Positions 44,580 through 57,165 are shown, counted from the stretch's first letter. The stretch: 64,000 bases of DNA from Hevea brasiliensis (GCF_030052815.1 NC_079493.1:60388691-60452690), one strand, 5' to 3'. Numbers and translations: made by a program. The notes: generated by a model from the letters alone, not told the origin.

Positions 44580-45103
44580 TATAATGCCACTAAGACGGAG
44601 GAAAGGAGTAGCCACCCAGGTAATTACCGGGATAAAATCATAAAAGGGACATGGCTGGCAATTGTTTCCTTATTGAGAAGCAATTTGGTTGTTTGGCTTT
44701 AAAATAATTAATAAATAAAATACTTATTTTCTAGTGTAAATAACAATTTACCCTTTGCAGAGGTCCACTACCTTTCTTTTATCACCAGCCCAATGACCCT
44801 GGTTCAGGATAATGGGTATAAGAGAGGGAATGTGTTAGGCACCCTCTTTACTTGGACTTACATGAGAACAAGGGCCAACCTCTACTATTGATTCCTAAAG
44901 CTTGTCTTATTATCTCTTTTATTAAATTCTCTAATAATATATTTATGCAAGCTAAGGTTACACATACATTTAAATTCATCAATTAAAAAAATAATAATAA
45001 GTAGGTACAAAGTCCTATCATGTGATGTTTCTAAGTTAAAAGAATTACTTTATTTATCATATTGTACTACATGTATATTTAACTAAGTTAATTACAAGCT
45101 GTT
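44580..45103 (+). repeat. Possible Ogre/Tat-type LTR or leader remnant
   Basis: The stretch has words like gagtagccacccagg, taagagagggaatgtgttag and gcaccctcttta, which resemble the 3' part of Ogre/Tat LTRs and their leaders (gagtcgccac, and agggtgttagcaccctc-like). No PBS or coding part can be read around it, and no ends are visible. Low confidence. Confidence 0.3.
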
Positions 45104-46351
45104 TCCTGGTTTTATAATCACCGCAAGTGCATGGATCGCTAAAAAGTAATAAAGTGATTAGTAGAGTATCATTTCCATGAGGAATTATAGGCGTGAGTAC
45201 TAAACTACACGATAATTTTGACTGTCTAAACTTTCAAAGGTTATAAGAGAGTAAATGCTGAATAACTATTGAAAACCAAAGAAAATAAATCTGAGAACTT
45301 AAAGGGAATTCTAATTGGGTGAATAATTATGGAGTTTTAGATTCCACACCTTAACCTTGTTATGGTTTTAACCTTGCTTTATCAATGAATTGAATGATGT
45401 TACTTTGATGGAAATTAATTCTAAAATATCCTAGATTTTCTCTCAAGGCATCTAAGGTGTATTTCAATTAGGCCAAAGCCCTACTTTCGAGGTGATTAGT
45501 CCTTATCAAAATCCTTTAAAGTCTATGATTAATTATGGAACACCATAAGGTCATCAACCTATCTCTAGGTCAGATTTCCTACGTTCAAAATTCTGATTTT
45601 CTAATATTAATTTTCACCTTTCAGTTCTTTAATTAATATCTTAGATAATAACTAAGTGGGTACCAACATATAGCATGCATTAAGAACACAAGAGATTGAA
45701 TCAAAGAATAAAACTCAATTCCATTAAATAAAACTCAATATATATCCATAACAAAAGTCAAGAATGCTACTTTCTAAATTCTAGAATTAAAGAAATACTC
45801 ACTCATGGTGAGTTTGACAAGCATAATATGATGAAAATAAAAGAACATAAAATCAGTCCAAAGAATTAAAACAAAAGAACTGAGAAAAAATTATGCAGCT
45901 ATAGACTTGTGGAACTTTCTCTGAGAGATCCATCCCTTAGCTCTGATGCAATCCCTCTTCAAGATGGCTAGGGTTTTTCGGAAGTCTTCTCTCAAGGCTC
46001 TTCCTTTTTCTCCTTGAAAGATAGATGTTTCTCTTCAAGCTCTCCCCTCTATGCTTTCTGTTGGCTACCATTTATATTAGATGTCTTAAGGTTAAGTTTT
46101 AGAGTTTCAAGGGTAATAGGAGTCCAATTGGTGTGCTCAAATAAGAGTTGGAGTCGAATTTGGAAATTGCATAAAACATAGTACACGGCTCATGTGTTAC
46201 TATAAGGCCTGGGGTGTGTCAGTTTCTAGAGCTGTTTTGGCCTCATTGCATGGAAGACAAGATGTTACAAGGGCCTTTGATGTTTACACAGGTCAGATTA
46301 CATGGCCCACATACTGTGTAGATTCCTTTTGCCACTTCAAGCCTTGAGCCA
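45104..46351 (-). mobile_element. Athila-type LTR fragment
   Basis: It begins (plus strand) tgtttcctggttttataatc, then caccgcaagtgcatggatcg, agtagagtatcatttcc and attccacacctta, a word series I associate with Athila LTRs in eudicots. On the minus strand, the sense of the neighbouring Athila gag, the tgtttcc would be the CA-end of the LTR. The right edge is not a natural LTR end; at about 46352 it changes abruptly into family B LTR sequence. Orientation is inferred from the gag-pro remnant at 48298-50098. Confidence 0.55.
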
Positions 46352-48297
46352 TAGTAATCATCGGGCGTAAAGCCAAATATGTCAAAAGTATCAAAATGGC
46401 TAAAAGCCATCACATCACAAAATGGCACTAAAGCCATGAATCACGAAATGGCATAAAACCATAGGCAGTACTGCAATCAGAACCCTATTGGCAGGCTAAC
46501 CCATTCAAACCAATCATTCTAGGCATACTAGGGCATATTAACAAGGTTGATTGTTTAGTTCTTTGCACTTAGTGTTTGGTGATTACTATTCACCTTACTA
46601 TTCATGCATAAATGTTGACTTTTTCATAATTAATAAATATGCTAGTTCTAATTACACTAATATACCACATTTTGGATTTTACATTTGTTGGCATTGGTTG
46701 CATATCTCAATTCAAAGCTCATTAGAAGAAATTCTAAAAATTTAGATTTGGTCTCTTGGGTTTACTATTCTATTGGACCAATCTACAATGGAAAGTTGGC
46801 TTTCATCATCAAAGTTATTCCTTAATGTATCTTTTTTAATTATCTTTTTGAATCACTCCATTTGGAGTTTTGTAGCTCAAGTTATGGCATTTTTACCATA
46901 ATTGGCCGGATTAGTTCATTCCCAGATTTTATTGGCAAATTTGGTTCTGGCAGTTTTAGTGTCCTAAATTTAGTAAGCAATTCAAATGGGTTATGGTCAG
47001 AATTTGGGTTTCTATTCACCATGAAAGTTGTTCTACATTGTCCAATCTTTCCATGGATTTAAAAATCAGGTCATTTGGATCTCTCTACACAAAGTTATGG
47101 CCATATGAACAAACACTGTTCATTTGGTCATTTTTCAGGTCCAAAATTTTGGTTACCCAGATTTAGGCAAATTTTAGGTCACCTTAAGTTGGTTTTCTAA
47201 GCAGGGTCTCTTTCATAGAAAATGTGGCATTATGTTCCTAGTTTCACCTCCAATTTGCCTTACACCAATTAAAGCTACACAAGTCAAGTTATAGCTATCC
47301 AAACACACTAGACTCAAGTCTAGGATTTCTGGCACAAAAGGGCAGCATACCAATTCATAATCCAATGCCATAATTCCTTCCAATTTAAGGTCAATTCACC
47401 TCAAATGGTCACTAATTGACCATTAGAACATCAATTTACCATCAATGTAGTAAAACCCTAATTTAGCTCTAAACCCTAATTCCCAAAGTTTGATTTTAGC
47501 AACACACATGGAAATCATAGGCCTAATACATGTATACACATTATAAACCATCACTACACCACTTCAATTCCATCAAAATTCATCAAAACCATATTCCATT
47601 CATGGCTATCGAAAATTAAAGGAGGTCCAAACATGCATGTTTTTGTTCAATTTTCACAAATTCTAGCTTACTTCAATGTCCTACCAAAGAATATAATGAG
47701 AGAGAGAAAGGAAATGGGCACTAACCTCTTGAAGCAATATTCTAGGGCATCCAATCTTCCACTTTCTCTTCAATTCTTGGCAGCCAAACACTTTAGCAAG
47801 GTTGGGTGAAATGTATTGATTTTTATGTGTATTTGTTGAATGGTAATTGGCTAGCAAGTTTTTATTGCATCATGGTGACTTAATGCTTATGTAATAATTG
47901 AGTTTTAATTTCTTTTTCTTTTTCTTTTCCTTTCTTCTTTCTTTACTCATTTTTAATTAAGTTTTTAGCAATATTTATTCACATTTTAGGTCATATACCT
48001 CACTTACTTAAATGGACAAGTTGATCAAAAATCATCTCTAAAGGTGAAATGATCAAAATGCCCTTCATTATTCTTATTGAGCTAAAATTATCTGTACCGA
48101 TTGATTTGATTTTTCTTGTGTTTTATTAGTAATCTATTGTTATCTAAGCCTCAATAATTCTTCACTGGAGTCCTAAAAATTATTTCACAGGGTTACCTCA
48201 TGGGTTTAGGGTCGCTAATTGTCTTCACAGCCGCTTCCTGTTAGGGTTACCCATCGCTGGAACTACAGCTCCTTTAACCTCTTTGCATTCCCGTTAG
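46352..48297 (-). mobile_element. Truncated family B LTR fragment
   Basis: Reads like the middle of a minus-strand family B LTR: ccataggcagtactgc, gaaccctattggca and catactagggcat near 46460-46530, modules such as ccatttggagttttgtagctcaagttatgg near 46858 and agttatggcc near 47093 on the other strand, and the gggttacccatcgctgg block at 48242-48261 that lies near the start of these LTRs. Both natural ends are missing. It is more diverged than the B, D and solo copies. It joins Athila LTR on the left and Athila RT on the right with no target duplication that I can see. Confidence 0.75.
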
Positions 48298-48550
48298 GGT
48301 TGATTCCCTTCAGGTTTTCTATTTTATACCCTATGGCTTTGTTATGGATCCTAAGTTCTCTTAACAATTTTTCCTCTTCTAACTTAGATAGGCTAACATT
48401 GATTATAATAGGATATTTAGAATTTGAGTCCAGAAATACGTACTTTAGCGAGAAGGGGAGAGGTTTAAGCATTACCTGTTTGGCGTTTTCCTAGAGCTTA
48501 CCTTTGGTTTGTTCCTCCTTCAACTTCTCTATCTCGGAAGCCTTAGCTAA
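48298..48550 (-). pseudogene. pol: Athila-type RT N-terminus (truncated)
   Basis: Minus-strand frame with EIEKLKEEQTKGKL, a stop, then PLPFSLKYVFLD, YPIIINVSLSKLEEEKLLRELR and HNKAIGYKIENLKGIN. This is the well-known entry of Athila RT (typical form LPSHLKYAFLG...LLRVLREHKKAIGW...IKGISP). The frame is cut at IKGI-P, just before the catalytic RT motifs, where family B LTR sequence begins. The rest of RT, RNase H and integrase is missing from the window. Confidence 0.82.
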
Positions 48551-48685
48551 GGGTAGGGGTGGATGAACTACTAACCGTTGTGCACAAGCTACTATTTCTG
48601 TATTTTCATCATCCACTGTGTGGCTATGCATAATACATGCTTCAAGATGATCTTTAGGATGTGTCTTATGAAATTCCTCTTCAAC

Positions 48686-49190
48686 TTATTTGTCAATTAT
48701 GTCAACCGTGAAGCATTCATCAGGTTTAAATTTGTGTTTTATTGTGTCAAACAAGTTAAACTTCACTTCTTCTTCTCCTACCTTGAGGGTTAGTCGCCCA
48801 TTTTTGACGTCTATGATGGCTCTGGCGGTTGCCAAGAATGGTCCTCCCAAGATGATAGGAATTTGAACATCTTCTTCCATCTCAAGGACAACAAAGTCTA
48901 CTAGAATGAAGAATTTGCCCACTTTGATAGGGATGTTCTCAAGTATGCCCACAGGATATTTAACAGATCGATCAGCCAATTGTAATGAGATTGTCGTGGG
49001 CCTCAGTTCTTAAATCTCTAGCTTTTTGCATATTGATAGAGGTATTAAACTGACACTTGCCCCAAGATCGCAGAAGGCCTTGTCTATTTTCTTGTTACCA
49101 ATGAGGCAAGGTATAGAGAAGCTTCCTGGATCTTTCAACTTTGGAGGTAGTTTGTTTTGCAGTATGGCAGTGTATTCCTTTGTTAGAGCT
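48686..49190 (-). pseudogene. pol: Athila-type aspartic protease (broken)
   Basis: Minus-strand reading: FSIPCLIGNKKIDKAFCDLGASVSLIPLSICKKL, with the active site DLGAS, then a TAA after KKLEI, then LQLADRSVKYPVGILENIPIKV, FVVLEMEEDVQIPIILGGPFLATARAIIDV and EEEVKFNLF. The DRSVKYP, MEED and ILGxPFLAT blocks are hallmarks of Athila/Tat proteases. The single visible stop at about 49007-49009 separates the active site from the flap part. It would have processed the polyprotein; this copy is dead. Confidence 0.88.
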
Positions 49191-50098
49191 ACTGTTCCAT
49201 AGTCTTCCAGCTTTCTTTTCTTTGACAAAATTTCCTTAAGAAATTTGGCATAGGATGGCGTCTGAGAAAGTGCTTCAGTGAAAGGGATGTTGATATAAAG
49301 TTTCTGTAAAACTTCCAAAACTTCCCAAATTACTTGTCTAATTTGGCTTTCTGAAATCTTTGAGGAAAAGGTAGGGGAGGCTGGTATGGCTCTGGTAATT
49401 TCTTTGTCTTCCTTGCTTAATGGCTCTGGTAATTTCTTTGTCTTTCTTGCTTCCTCTTCTTGATCTTTCTTAGCTTCTTCCTCCTTTTTCTCTGCTTGGC
49501 CTTTAGATTTTTCTACGGTTTCCTCTATCGGTTCTACCTCTGGTTGTACTAGAGTTCTCCCACGCCTCAATGTAACTGCCTTACAATGCTCCCTTGGGTT
49601 CATTTCTGGTTGGCTAGGCAGTTTGCCAGCAGCCTTACTTGAAAAACTTGCTTGCTAAGCGATTTGATTCTCTAGCATCTTGTTATGAGTAGCAAGTTGG
49701 TCCATTCTGGAAGTTAGCTATTTAATCAATTCATTTTGTTGTTGTTGAGCTGCTAGGAATCCTTCCATCATGGTTTCCATGGTCATCTTCAGTTTAGGTT
49801 ATTGAGGTTGAAGAGGTAGTGATGGTTGTGCAAAGTTTTGACCTCTATTTTGAAATCTAGGGGGTGCTGGTAGTTTGTACCCTTGTTGCTTGTTTATTGG
49901 CTGGTTCTGCTGATTGAACCATGAGAAATTTGGGTGGTTCCTCCATCCAGGGTTGTAAGTATATGAATATGGATTGTTGGGCTGCCTCTGGTTGAAGTTT
50001 CCTCCATTATTCACATAGTTCATCTGTTCCGTGGAGGGTTCATTGAAATTGTTGTATTCTGAACTCATATATCCTCCTCCATAGCTGTCCTCATGTTG
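49191..50098 (-). pseudogene. gag: Athila-type gag C-terminal part (broken)
   Basis: From the right edge: an open frame 50068-49799 with MNYVNNGGNFNQRQPNNPYSY and WRNHPNFSWFNQQNQ, the Asn/Gln-rich tail of Athila gag; then a coiled stretch (MDQLATHNKMLENQIA) with two stops; then MNPREHCKAVTLRRGRTL and a Lys/Glu-rich spacer that leads to the protease. The N-terminal capsid part is cut off at 50098 by the LTR of element E. The in-frame stops at about 49798, 49720 and 49655 show decay. Confidence 0.85.
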
Positions 50099-50527
50099 TG
50101 TAACACCCCGAACCTCCGAGTTATGAATAGTATCATTTTTGGTCCGTGACTAGTACTATTCAAAGACACCTTGAGGACTAAAAATAAATAGAAAATTAAT
50201 TAAGATAGACACAATAAAAATTCAAGTGACCCAAAAATATAAGGACTCACCGGGTATATTGTAAAAGAGGGATTATGACCCGATAAGGGGCATTTTGGTC
50301 AATTCACTTTAAGAGTTGATTTTTAACCAAAAAGTTAATTTAATTAAATGAAAATAAAATATTGAATTATGAAGAAATATTGAGGGAAAAATTAGAGTAA
50401 AAGTGGAAAGAAAATAAGAGAGGCAAAAATCTAGAATTTAAATTCCATTTTTGACCTAATTAAAATTAATGACTTATGGGCTTTTGACAATTTAACTTAA
50501 TTATTTAATTAAAAAGGAATAAATAAG

Positions 50528-50535
50528 TATAAAAG
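50528..50535 (+). promoter_or_regulatory. Possible TATA box of LTR E
   Basis: tataaaag lies 430 bp into the LTR, followed about 25-30 bases on by a pyrimidine-rich stretch (ctccttctttccc) that could hold the start site. Judged from motif and position only. Confidence 0.35.
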
Positions 50536-51659
50536 AAGACAAGTCTCCTTCTTTCCCTTCTTCCATGCCACCATCCATCTTCCCTCTCCCTCTCTTTTCT
50601 TTTCTCTTCTTCTCCAATCTTCTTCTACCATTGTTTTCCCTTCCAAGTCTTGATTCACTTCAATTCCCTTTATAAATACCATAACCCATTAAAAGAAAAG
50701 ATCAAAGAGAACTTTGATTGAGACATTGGAGCAAGTAGAGCAAAAGAAATTGGAAGAAAAATTGAAGTTGGAAAGAAATCACTTGAGGCAAGTTTCTTTT
50801 CATGTTAGATTAGTTGTATAAGCCTTGAATGAAGTTAACTTATAATGAAATTTCATGAGAAATTGAAAGGAAACATGCATGGAACTTAAACTAGGGTTTT
50901 GGCCAACTTAGGGAAAATTAGGGATTTGATGTATTTTAGTTAAATTGATGATAAATCTAAGTTAAATTGAGGTAGTATGCATGATTGGGAGTAGTAAGAT
51001 TTCATAGGGTTGCATAAATTGAATTATGAAAGATTAGGGTTCATGGGAAAATTGGGTTTTAGTGCTAAAGAGTGAAATTGGTGTGTGTAGTATTAAATTA
51101 TGATCATTTGAGGTTTATTTAGTTTGAATTGACATTGGGTTGATGAATGGAAGTAACGAAATGGTAGGATTAGGAAAAATTGCAAACTTTGGTGTTTGAA
51201 AATTGTGGGGTTTGTGCTAGGAAATGCCATTGATGTGTCAATGCTAAATTATAGTCATTTTGGGTGAATTAAATGTGAATTGAGGTTGGTTAGTGGGAAT
51301 AACTGAGGAAATGAAAAATTTGAACCTAGGGCAGAATTTACACACTGAGTTCAGTGTGTTTGACAGCCCATAAATTGAGCTACACAACTCCAATTGGTGT
51401 GAAATCAATTGCAAATGAAACTTAAGACATAGTAGAACATTTCATATGAAGAACTTGACTCCAAATTATGGACTCAACCCAATCAAATTGCTGAGCAAAG
51501 TTGAATCACCAAATCTGTAGAACTGCAGATTTACCATATGAATAGGAAACTTTGCATGGCCATAGCTCTCTCTAGAAAACTCCGATTTAGGCGATTATTG
51601 AATCGATGGAAACCTAAGAAATAGTAGAACATTTCATATGAAGAACATTAGACCAAATT

Positions 51660-54600
51660 TGTAACACCCCTATGTTCGGTAGTGCGTACTACTGTTCCGG
51701 TGACCAGTGTTGTCCGGACAGCTAGAATGCCTAGAACTACACTTCGAGATGAGTGAGAAGACATAAAATAATGAAATACAAGAAAAGAAAATACAAGAAA
51801 AACAAAGGAAAAATAATAGTAAAGAAATACAACCAAGTTAAGCGAGCCGAGAACCCTAGTGATGGGTGACCGCACCGGGAAGTCACGGCGTGGGCCGTTG
51901 ACTAGCCTTGGACTGCGGGGAACCCTGGAAAATATTTTTAGCACTTAAATAGACCCCTATTGAAGTATAAATATCATTAGAAATATCAAAGAAAAATTAA
52001 ATAATTAGTACAAAGAAAAGTGAGAAATCGAAAAACAGACAAAACCCGGTGTTACCGAAAAATCGGGAATGCAACCCGAACAGGGGCATTGTGGTCATTT
52101 GACATCCCGAATTGTCTTTTGACCTAAATGTCCATTAAAAATAAATAATATTACACTTTGAAAATATAATGAAAAATTAATTTAGGGGTACCTAATATAA
52201 ATAGCAAAAATGGGCTTCAATTTAGGTAATTAACACATTTAAAACATAAAATATACTTTAATTGGTGAGTGGACCACTATGGAGTAAATTAAACACAAAA
52301 AGGGCAGGTGTAAATCCACTACACAATCTGCAAACTTCATCTTCTTCATTTCTTTCAACCATGCCGAATTGAACTCCCTAAAAACCTCCATGGCCGAAGC
52401 TTGAAGGAACCTCATCCTCTCCTTCATTTCACCTCCAAACATCTAGGTTTCTTCATCAAAGTTTATCCCCACTTCACAAGGAAGAAGTAGATACCAATAT
52501 TAAGAAGTTTTAGTGAAGATTTAGCAAGTCCCAACAATAGGTAAGTTTGAGTTTTTGATTATTGCTTTGTTAAAGTTTGTAAGGATACTATGGGTGTTTG
52601 ATTTATGGAGAAATTTTTGAGTTTTGATGTTGAATGGGAATGTGCACTTTTGGCAGCCATGGAAGCACCTTGAAGGCAGTTTAATTGTGCTTGTAAATGG
52701 TGAATTAAATGATTGATTAAATGTATATTGTGTAGGAAATTGTTTGGGTGATGTATACTTAGTATATGTAAATGTAAAATGAAATTTAAAGCTTGGAAAG
52801 TAATGGAATGTAAGTGTACCATTGTGGCAGTTTACTAACTCTTGAGGAATGCTGGAATTCATGCTTGGTTTATGGAATAATGATGTTAAAATGTGTTGGT
52901 TGTTATGGCAGTTTGAGTGCATGTATGATGGTGTGAAGTTGGATATGTAAATGAGCATGAATTAGTGATTGAATTGTTGTAAATTGAGTTGGACAAATTC
53001 TGCACTTGTTGGTGCACATTGAATGTAATTGTAAGCTGCCAAAATGACCTATAATATGTTGTAAATTATGTTTAGGTTGTGGTACAACCAGAATTGGTTT
53101 GAATGTTGAGTTTGGTATATGTTAAAAGTGATGCTTGATGTGTATGCAAGAATTTTAATAAGGCAGTTTGAGTTTTAGGCCTAGAACTTTAATTGTGTGG
53201 CTCCAATTGGTATGAGACCAATTGGAGGTGAAACTAGGCACAAAATTTTCCAACTTTCATGAAGAAATCTTACCAAAATTCTGCTTGCAAGGTAGCTTGA
53301 AAAATGACCAAATCCGGATTAAGTGCAATTGAGGCCTGAAAATTGACCATTTGGGCAGCAGTTAGTGTTTAGGCCATAACTCACTCAAAACAGGTCCAAT
53401 TGACCTGAAATTTTGACCATGAATAGTTAAGACCCATATATACAAGTCTTATGAAGACACAAAAGCCCAGAAATGACCATAAGCAAGTCAAAAAGCTTGC
53501 AAAAGTTCGGGTCCAAAAACTGGCCGAACCTAAAATGACCTAAAATGACCTAAAGTGACCAATTTTGGTGCAATTTGACCAGCAATAGTAAAATGACCAT
53601 AACTTGGTCTACATAACTCAGAATGACTTGAAATTTTGCCCCGCGTTCCATAAGACATAGATCTACAAGTTTGTAGTTTTGACCAAAACCCGAAAACTGA
53701 GGGAACTAGGTCGTCCGGCTAGGTCAAACTAGTATCTCGGAATCCAGCAAATTGCAAGAAAATGCAGTATACACGGAAATGAATTTGGTAATATGTACCA
53801 ACCCTAAAAGACTATCGAATGTGACATATTAATAACATTAAAACCTAATTTACCTAGAATGCATCGAGAGTCAACATATTAGGGTGACTAAGAAAATAAT
53901 AAAATTCATTGAATTAATTATTAAGCATTATCGTTAGAGACAGTTTAAATAAGTACTGAAACACTTCAAATTGTGTTTCTCAGTTAGCAAAGACTCAGGA
54001 AAAGGGAAGGAAACACTGAGTCAAGACCAGGAGACAGTTATCAGAGGTTTGTGCACAACAGCTATTTCTTTTGAATTATTTTCAATTGAAATAAATTATG
54101 ACTGTTTGTATATTGTTGTTTTGAATTGTGAAACTGTGAAAAATTGTTTGAATGATATTTGATGGATATTTATTGCTTGAAAAGCATTGTGAATGGTTTG
54201 AAACTATGAAAATTGTTTGAATGATATTGATGGATACTTATTGATTGAAAAGCATTGGAAATGGTTTGAAACCACAGCTATCATGTATATTGATTGTATT
54301 CCTCGCTAGCTTGTCTAGTAGGATGAATTGAATTCCCTCTCTGGCTTAAGTGTTGAGGTGAGTGCCTGTTGAGGACGAATCGAATGAGTACTCATATTTT
54401 TGCTAGCTAGCTATGTTATTCCTCTTTAGTCATCGACTTTTGGGACGAATTGAATACCTCATTAGCCATCGGCTTTTGGGACGAATTGAACTTTGGAACA
54501 TGATTAAGCTGTGTGTGATTTATTGATATGTATTGTGAGATTGTGAAATGAATTTAAACTCTTATTGACATACACTGTCTTTTGAATTTAACCATGATCT

Positions 54601-55382
54601 AACTTATTGAAATTTATTGTGATATTGAGAAATGGAGTTTAAATTCTTGTTGACAATTACTGTCTTGAAATTAACTATGGTTTTAAGTATCCACTATTTA
54701 TATAACTTGTGATTTGTGATTTAAAGTTGTATTTAGTTAATGTTGTGCACCACTGAGACATTGTCTCAGCGATAGCTTTTCATTGCTGTCGCAGGTAGAC
54801 AGACGAACAGGGCAGCAGACTAGGCTGCTAGTATATCCAGCGAGAGATTATCGGGTATAATGAGTATACCACATTTTGCATTTTGTACTGTAATGTATAT
54901 TCACTGTATGTATATTTTGTTCTTGGTTTGAGCAGTTATAAATTAAAATTGTATATTGACGTTGTAAAGTAAATTATGAGTTATTTTGACTTGTAAAAAT
55001 TGTATTATATTTCTTATATCTCAGTCTTTGAAAAATTACTGTGGATTTGAGTTGAGAAATATGTTGGAGTTGAGATTTGGAAATATATTGAAGTGTTTTT
55101 TTTTACAGGTTTTCTGAAGAATTGTTTTATCCAAAATACAGATGGCACTCTGCCAAAATTTTTACAGAAATTACTAATAGTCCAAATGAGTTAGCTGTTT
55201 CACTTCAGTTCAAAAAGTTTTTTTTTAACACCTGTAAATAGTGCTCACCACTGTAAAAGAAGTAAGAAAAGTTTTGAAAATCCCTTGTAGTGTATTCAAT
55301 GGGTTATCAGTAGACAAAGTTGGTAATTCATTAGGTATACTACGGGATCATGTTACGCCTTACAGAGGGGTAGGGTGTGACA
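51660..55382 (+). repeat. 5' LTR of element C
   Basis: 3723 bp, from TGTAACACCCCTATG to GGGTAGGGTGTGACA. It contains the module array at about 53180-53700 (gccataact-type starts at 53373 and 53595), the double hairpin at 54753-54792, and gacgaattgaa repeats near 54370-54490. The minus-strand frames at 51648-51944, 52239-52442 and 52521-52958 recur in the 3' LTR and are not genes. Confidence 0.95.
54753..54792 (+). other. Conserved double hairpin, LTR of C
   Basis: CTGAGACA (54753-54760) pairs with TGTCTCAG (54762-54769), and GCGATAGC (54769-54776) pairs with GCTGTCGC (54785-54792) with one wobble. It is preceded by gtgcaccact and followed by aggtagacag. The 3' LTR has the same at 62277-62316. 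Family B LTRs hold two different but equally paired stems at this place. Confidence 0.7.
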
Positions 55383-55390
55383 TGTTTTAG

Positions 55391-55402
55391 TGGTATCAGA
55401 GC
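55391..55402 (+). other. Primer-binding site of element C
   Basis: TGGTATCAGAGC, eight bases after the 5' LTR end (tgttttag between). Complementary to initiator-Met tRNA. The spacing is three bases longer than the tttag seen in elements B and D. Confidence 0.95.
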
Positions 55403-55571
55403 TAGTTTTAAAATTCTGTTTTCACATGTTACTTAAATATTCTTTCTTCATAGTACAACTGCTCAATATCATTGTTTGATACATACAGTACATTACATTA
55501 TAAATATGCACTAACGGGAGGAAATCTCCTTGTGTTATTTGTTCAGGAGATCTGAAATCCTCGCATTAACT

Positions 55572-56790
55572 ATGGAAGAGGGTGATCGTTCAGTCGATCA
55601 ATCTATTGAGGCTGAGGTGCAAGGGGATGCCCCAGCCCTACATAATGTCAGTGGTTCAAGAAGACTGACCCTGCGATCTTGCAGCTCGATTCGCTCGCCA
55701 GATGGCTGCAATGTTCCAACAAATGGCTGGTAATGTGCCTACTCAAGTCCCAATGCAGACACCAGTGGTACAACCACAGTCTCCTATTAGACAGTATGAC
55801 AAATTGATGAAGTATGGGGCTACAGAGTTTAAGGGGATAGTAGATCCTCTAGAAGCTGAACAATGGTTAGAGAGGATGGATAGGGTATTCAAGAAATTGC
55901 ACTGCACAGAGGAGCTCAGATTTGAATACTCAGTATCTTTGCTATAAAGGGATGCTTATGACTGGTGGAAAACCATTCCCCACAGTCTGGTAGAACCTGC
56001 AGTGCTAACATGGAATGACTTTCTCGGGGAATTCAAACAAAAATATGTCCTTGATGCTTATGTAGACCAGAAGCTACAATAGTTCCTAAGTCTGAAACAG
56101 GGGGGCAGATCAGTGGCTGAGTATGAAAGAGAATTTTCCCGCCTAAGCCATTATGCAGTAAGTTTACTTGCTACCAGCAGGGAGAGATGCAAGAGGTTTG
56201 AAACTGGCTTGAAGCCCAGTATCAGATTACAAGTAGTCGGGTTCAAACACACTAACTTCTCTGAACTTGTTTCTCAAGCCTTAGAGTTGGAAAGAATTGA
56301 GTCTGAAGCTGCTCCTGAGAAAAAGAAATCAGAGAAGACAGAGAAAGAGGGAAAATCAGTAGAACAGAGTTCCAGTGGTCCTACTGGAAAGAGGAAGAAT
56401 CATGGGGGACATGGCAGAGGGGCCAAGAAGTCTGGTAGGGGAAGATATTCAGGACAGAAGCCTCCTCTATCTGGTCAGCAGAGTACCAGAGGTTCCTACC
56501 CTCCCCGCCAATGTGAAACTTGTGGAAGAAATCATGGTGGGATATGCTACAAGACTATTGGAGCCTGTTATAACTGTGGAGGCACAGGACACTTTGCCAA
56601 GGACTGCACCAGTAGTCGCAGAGTTGGACCACCTCCTACTACTGCAGAAGGGTCAGTTCAGAGCCCTATCACTAGAAGTTCACAACCACCCAGCAGAGGT
56701 AGAGGTAGGGGTAGAGGTAGCCCAGCAGGCAGCCAAGGCACAGTGAAACAATCAGAGCAAGATAGTGCTCCAGTCAGAATCTATGCAATG
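55572..56790 (+). pseudogene. gag: Element C gag (broken)
   Basis: I take the ATG at 55572 (MEEGDRSVDQS), in a leader 170 bases after the PBS. A frameshift near 55690-55735 joins it to the frame with MFQQMAGNVPTQ. Then come KYGATEFKGIVDPLEAEQWLERMDRVF, the capsid core with DAYDWWKTIPHS and EFKQKYVLDAY, the EYEREFSRLSHYA block, a Lys/Gly/Arg-rich linker, and two knuckles: CETCGRNHGGIC and CYNCGGTGHFAKDC (CX2CX4HX4C). Stops: TAA before RDAYDWW (55945-55947) and TAG before FLSLKQGG (about 56080-56082), both where family members have Gln. It would have formed the particle shell and bound the RNA. Confidence 0.93.
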
Positions 56791-57165
56791 AGACAGAGAG
56801 AAGAGGCCGAGACATCTGATGTTGTGGCTGGTACCTTCTCAACTTTTAATCAAGATGTGTTTGTATTATTTGATCCGAGTTCTACCCATTCTTATGTGAG
56901 TGCTAGCATCATTGATTGCATTGTTGTTCCATGTACAAAATGGACTTTGAGGTGCTAGTAACAAGTCCACTAGGACAGGAGGTCAGGGTTAATAGAATAT
57001 ATAGGGATTGTCCTTTGGTGATCCAAGGACACACTTTTCTGTCTGATTTCATTGAAATGCCCTTCAGAGATTATGATATCATCTTGGGCATGGATTGGTT
57101 AGCTAGGCATCATGCCATGATTGATCAGAGGTCAAGATACCACTTTTGGTCTCCCTCAGTATAGT
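56791..57165 (+). pseudogene. pol: Element C protease (broken)
   Basis: YAMRQREEAETSDVVAGTFSTFNQDVFVLFDPSSTHSYVS holds the active-site region; the usual motif is DPGST or DSGAS, here DPSST, so the Gly is changed. The frame shifts at about 56920-56935 and goes on as LVTSPLGQEVRVNRIYRDCPLVIQGHTFLSDFIEMPF and DIILGMDWLARHHAMID. A second shift follows at about 57120-57160. Retropepsin-like aspartic protease of a Ty3/gypsy polyprotein, inactive as it stands. Confidence 0.9.
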
